A DNA stretch of 64,000 nucleotides from Clostridia bacterium (GTDB lineage Bacteria; Bacillota; Clostridia; Oscillospirales; Acutalibacteraceae), in contig JAFQRY010000001.1 of NCBI GenBank assembly GCA_017409845.1, positions 38,226 to 102,225 of the forward strand, written 5' to 3'. Positions 62,301-64,000 of the stretch are shown piece after piece (positions within the stretch are counted from its first letter, which is position 1; the number at the start of each line of letters is the position of its first letter). Position numbers and translations under genes: made by a program. The notes under the pieces were generated by a model. The model saw nothing but the letters and a program-made list of their open reading frames with translations. It searched no databases and was not told the DNA's origin.

Positions 62301-62434
62301 TAAAGTCTGTCGGTTGTTTCGTAAAACTTCGCTTCATCTATTTCTGCAACCTTTTTAAAGAGCATCGGATCAAGGATTTTTTCAAATCGCTGGAGCTTCT
62401 GCAGCATTCTCTCGGTTTGTTTTTCTGCGAGCAT
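59333..62434 (-). CDS. GH38 alpha-mannosidase (long form)
   Basis: 1033 residues. The N-terminal ~240 residues form an extra beta domain (SEEAFGWFMAEFVVPDELDG). The catalytic part starts near 255 with VGIIGHSHLDTAWLWK, where the His and Asp are zinc ligands. The nucleophile Asp lies in CFWLPDTFGYS, and NQFHDILPGTCI is near residue 600. The GHGDGGGGP loop is typical of this subgroup, like the yeast and bacterial cytosolic enzymes. No signal peptide. It removes alpha-mannose with retention. The gene is alone, starts after an A/T-rich promoter and is divergent from the secreted metallophosphoesterase. Confidence 0.94.
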   Translation of the reverse strand: MLAEKQTERMLQKLQRFEKILDPMLFKKVAEIDEAKFYETTDRLYEIPYDSLCTVKKSGETWGSEEAFGWFMAEFVVPDELDGKTLFLKPHTEGYESLLWVNGKPFGTFCTKIVFTGHGNHYCDMLTLNAKAGEKIDIALEVYTGHTHHGTQPLSSDRLIKDYTYHFDGLDICVKDEFIQEFYFDLKVINELVQTLPETSFRKGDLINALYEVHKRVYYSVEDIDEESFRAAMKSAHPFLKEVLAVRNGPEAPKVGIIGHSHLDTAWLWKATETIKKCARTYSNQLSLMEQYPEHLFVQSSACHSNMLLEHYPELFERIKEKVAEGRYEPNGGVWVECDCNITSGESMIRQFLWGQRFTRKHFNYTSNCFWLPDTFGYSAAIPQIMKGCGVDYFLTTKIDWNDVNHFPYDTFQWEGIDGTKVFTHFNTTAAWPSPRCFHEAVTGDVKKYHSLNERNVTRMRLEAFGHGDGGGGPQYEMIETARRIKDLNGCAKAEYMKVGDFMKELEAEAKNPNTYSGELYLELHRGTLTNQHNIKHNNRKAEIALRDLEFLTVSNAVKSGEIASDEKIRPLYEDLLLNQFHDILPGTCIPSAHKLSLEQTNALLKTAYELIDEAASGSGNEISVTNTLSFDRCDPIFLECEEGCIADLDCKQQTYKNLDGKNILIISGVTVPAFSTVKINLIKGEANPESEITVDGSRVSTPFADIRFDEKGYIDSLVDKRAEREVRGDGYPLNTFLIAEDLPSAWDNWDIDADLDCKLADDSVLLEREIVSHGAAALIIRSKYSISKKSTITQDAIYFADTAEIRFDTVMDWQDNHRFLKTAFDTSVRNSFARFEIQYGNVKRPTTRNDSVEKAKFEVVNHKFTDLSETRFGAAILNDSKYGISVEGGNMRLSLHKGGVRPDFEGDRGVHRTVYSFLPHSGDFSSGNVIRPAYELNIPVIKGRGGFEAVSLVVPKAENIIVESIKPCEDNEKAFIARLYEAEGTYTVCDVDFFDGAKKIEETDMLEEVRASLESNRLSFRPFEIKTLKISY

Positions 62435-62476
62435 ATAAACAATTCCTTTCGGGATAATTTAATTATATAATTCGTT

Positions 62477-62505
62477 ATTATAGCATCATCATTTCAACAA
62501 AACAA
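62477..62505 (-). promoter_or_regulatory. Promoter of the long GH38 gene
   Basis: On the minus strand TTGTTT (62505-62500) and TATAAT (62482-62477) are 17 bases apart, 43 bases before the start at 62434. Confidence 0.6.
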
Positions 62506-62554
62506 TCTTTTAAGCAAATTTTTATTTATTATTTTGCGGTTTTTCCGGCTGTTC

Positions 62555-62588
62555 TCAGGTTTACAACATAAACCTGATATGCTATAAT
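62555..62588 (+). promoter_or_regulatory. Promoter with embedded palindromic operator before the metallophosphoesterase gene
   Basis: TTTACA at 62560-62565 and TATAAT at 62583-62588 are 17 bases apart. A perfect inverted repeat (TCAGGTTTA at 62555-62563 and TAAACCTGA at 62569-62577, five-base gap) covers the -35 box and spacer, so a bound repressor would block the polymerase. The divergent GH38 promoter is about 60 bases away. Confidence 0.75.
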
Positions 62589-62619
62589 CAAAGCATAATT
62601 TATGATAAGGAGAAAAACA

Positions 62620-63798
62620 ATGAAAAAACGGATTCTCTCTGCAATTCTTGCATTATGCATGATTACGGCGGCAAATATCCCCTCCTATGCAGAAAAAGCG
62701 GATACTCTTCGCTTTGACGAAAACGGAGAATTTAAAATTCTTCATCTCTGCGACGGTCAGGACAATTTCCCCGCAAAAGAAAAAATGATAACCTACATAA
62801 ACCATATGCTGAAAATATATAAGCCCGACCTTGTTGTTCTCGGCGGCGACAACACCGTTGCATCAGAAGAAACCAAGGAGCAGGCTATAGAAGAATATGT
62901 GAAGCCCTTTGTTGAAAACGGAGTTTATTTTACTCTTGTTTTCGGCAATCACGATGATGAGCAGGGCGTTGACAAGGATACGCTTCTTGAATATTATCAG
63001 AAATACGGCGGTAAATACTGCCTTGCGTATGAAGCAGACCCTTCTCTTCACGGTGCTGCCATCCATAATCTTCCCGTTCTTTCATCGGACGGAAGCAAAA
63101 TCAGATTCAACCTCTGGATGTTTGACACCAACACATATGTGCTTGACGATGACGGCAACAGACTCGGCTATGACAACGTAAGAGAAGATCAGATTGAGTG
63201 GTATAAAGAAACCGCTGCAAGACTTGAAGCCGAAGCAGGCGAAAAAATCCATTCTCTTGCATTTCAGCACATGGTTCCTCCCGAGGTTTACGAAGCGATT
63301 TATCCCGAGGTTTCGTTCAGCATCAAATATGTTACCGAAACCTATAACGACGGAAAGAATTATCTTGTGCTGACACCGAATACAAGTGCATTCAGGGGTC
63401 ACATATATGAGCCTGCATCACCGGGAATTTATAATCACGGTCACTTTTCCGCAATGGCGGAAAACGGCGATGTTATCGGTGTTTTTTCGGGTCACGACCA
63501 CATCAACGACTATGTAACCGAATATGAAGGAATAAAGATTGTCAACACTCCCGGTGTTTCATACAATGCATACGGCAACGAATTCACAAGAGGCAGCCGA
63601 CTTATAACGGTCAGAGAGGATAACACATCTGAATTCACATCCGAGGTTATCACCGTCAACGATGCCGCTTTTGCCGATGCGGATTTTGCAGAAGAAATCG
63701 GAATAAGCCGATTTGCCGCAGGTGCATGGAAATTCTTTGAGCACTGGGTTCTCGGCATTGTAAAGCACATGAGCGGAATCGCTTATTTCATCTATTAA
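62620..63798 (+). CDS. Secreted metallophosphoesterase
   Basis: 392 residues from the ATG at 62620 (TAAGGAG site; an earlier ATG overlaps that site). Signal peptide 1-24 (cleavage near SYA). Calcineurin-like motifs: KILHLCDGQD (variant of D-x-H, with DGQ), LVVLGGDNTV, LVFGNHDDEQ, AFQHMVPP, and FSGHDHINDYV. It may hydrolyse phosphoesters outside the cell; the substrate is unknown. The third motif's GNHD is complete. It is a single-gene unit behind an operator-bearing promoter and ends at a hairpin. Confidence 0.88.
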   Translation: MKKRILSAILALCMITAANIPSYAEKADTLRFDENGEFKILHLCDGQDNFPAKEKMITYINHMLKIYKPDLVVLGGDNTVASEETKEQAIEEYVKPFVENGVYFTLVFGNHDDEQGVDKDTLLEYYQKYGGKYCLAYEADPSLHGAAIHNLPVLSSDGSKIRFNLWMFDTNTYVLDDDGNRLGYDNVREDQIEWYKETAARLEAEAGEKIHSLAFQHMVPPEVYEAIYPEVSFSIKYVTETYNDGKNYLVLTPNTSAFRGHIYEPASPGIYNHGHFSAMAENGDVIGVFSGHDHINDYVTEYEGIKIVNTPGVSYNAYGNEFTRGSRLITVREDNTSEFTSEVITVNDAAFADADFAEEIGISRFAAGAWKFFEHWVLGIVKHMSGIAYFIY

Positions 63799-63812
63799 TC
63801 AATACACAAAAA

Positions 63813-63841
63813 ACGGGCTGATTCGTTTTGAATCAGTCCGT
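63813..63841 (+). terminator. Terminator of the metallophosphoesterase gene
   Basis: Arms ACGGGCTGATTC and GAATCAGTCCGT (one G-T pair) with a GTTTT loop, followed by TTGACTG. Confidence 0.8.
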
Positions 63842-63881
63842 TTGACTGTCGATAAAGTTGCTGAAACATAAACGAAATAAA

Positions 63882-63955
63882 TGTAGGGGTCGGCGACCCG
63901 ACGACCCGCATCAAGAACTCTGCAGGAGTAGGGCGGGATGCCTTCATCCCGCCGC
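63882..63955. repeat. Palindromic repeat mosaic, copy 3
   Basis: TGTAGGGGTCGG followed by CGACCCGACGACCC gives a GGGTCG/CGACCC hairpin, then AGTAGGGCGGGATG and CATCCCGCCGC form a second one with loop CCTT (63932-63953). The second hairpin core is related to the module in copies 1 and 2. The rest to the window end holds no gene. Confidence 0.75.
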
Positions 63956-64000
63956 ATATTTTTTTCGTTTATTTGACATTTTTTCTCCCATCGGAGTACC

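Overview
The window looks like a chromosome segment of an anaerobic, gut-type Firmicute of the class Clostridia, probably Oscillospiraceae/Ruminococcaceae-like. This rests on the Gram-positive gene set, strong AGGAGG-type ribosome sites, moderate GC, SpoU/TetR/ECF families typical of Clostridia, and a dense load of glycan-active enzymes. The placement is inference; no rRNA is present to confirm it.

Layout. 1-744 is the 3' part of a serpin. 798-5421 (minus) is a tight operon: a sugar isomerase-like TIM barrel, an RlmA-type rRNA methyltransferase, a GH27 alpha-galactosidase and a purple-acid-phosphatase-like enzyme. A divergent TetR regulator (5625) faces it. 6242-7497 (minus) holds a small membrane transporter and a Nudix protein with a degenerate pyrophosphatase-like front half. 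7760-14320 (plus) runs response regulator, histidine kinase, a large DUF5696-like lipoprotein, a MIF-type tautomerase, a ComEA-like protein and asnS. 14379-15938 (minus) encodes a secreted trypsin-like protease joined through a membrane span to a cytosolic FHA domain. 16089-19818 (minus) pairs an MFS sugar symporter with an unclassified glycosidase-like protein.

An initiator tRNA (20071-20146) marks the edge of a decayed prophage (about 20.2-26.4 kb, minus). What remains is a lysis cassette (M23 endolysin, holin, XhlA-like), a baseplate-like protein and a 5'-truncated polyvalent protein with an ADP-ribosyltransferase-like region. No integrase, capsid, portal or terminase gene was seen.

26.7-36 kb has an rRNA methyltransferase, a histidine phosphatase, a Cys-type sulfatase, a secreted ceramidase-like enzyme, a secreted GH99/GH71-like protein and a GH78 rhamnosidase. 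This set could act on sulfated or lipid-linked host or plant glycans. 36-42 kb has an XRE regulator, a double flavodoxin-like protein, and an operon of a propeller/(alpha/alpha)-barrel fusion, a lipoprotein and a glycerophosphodiesterase. 42.3-46.5 kb is a paired ABC exporter with an AT-rich membrane-anchored protein. 46.5-53.2 kb has a Gfo/Idh/MocA oxidoreductase, a TetM-like GTPase, a GH38 mannosidase and a secreted phosphodiesterase. 53.3-58.4 kb is a two-gene unit: an ECF sigma factor fused to a membrane span and a Thr-rich tail, followed by a giant BspA-type surface protein. 59.3-63.8 kb carries a second GH38 mannosidase and a divergent secreted metallophosphoesterase.

The most distinctive features are the membrane-tethered sigma factor with its surface protein, the protease-FHA receptor-like fusion, the propeller/barrel fusion, and mosaics of short palindromic modules in intergenic DNA. 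Most unit boundaries are marked by clear hairpin terminators and near-consensus sigma-A promoters.
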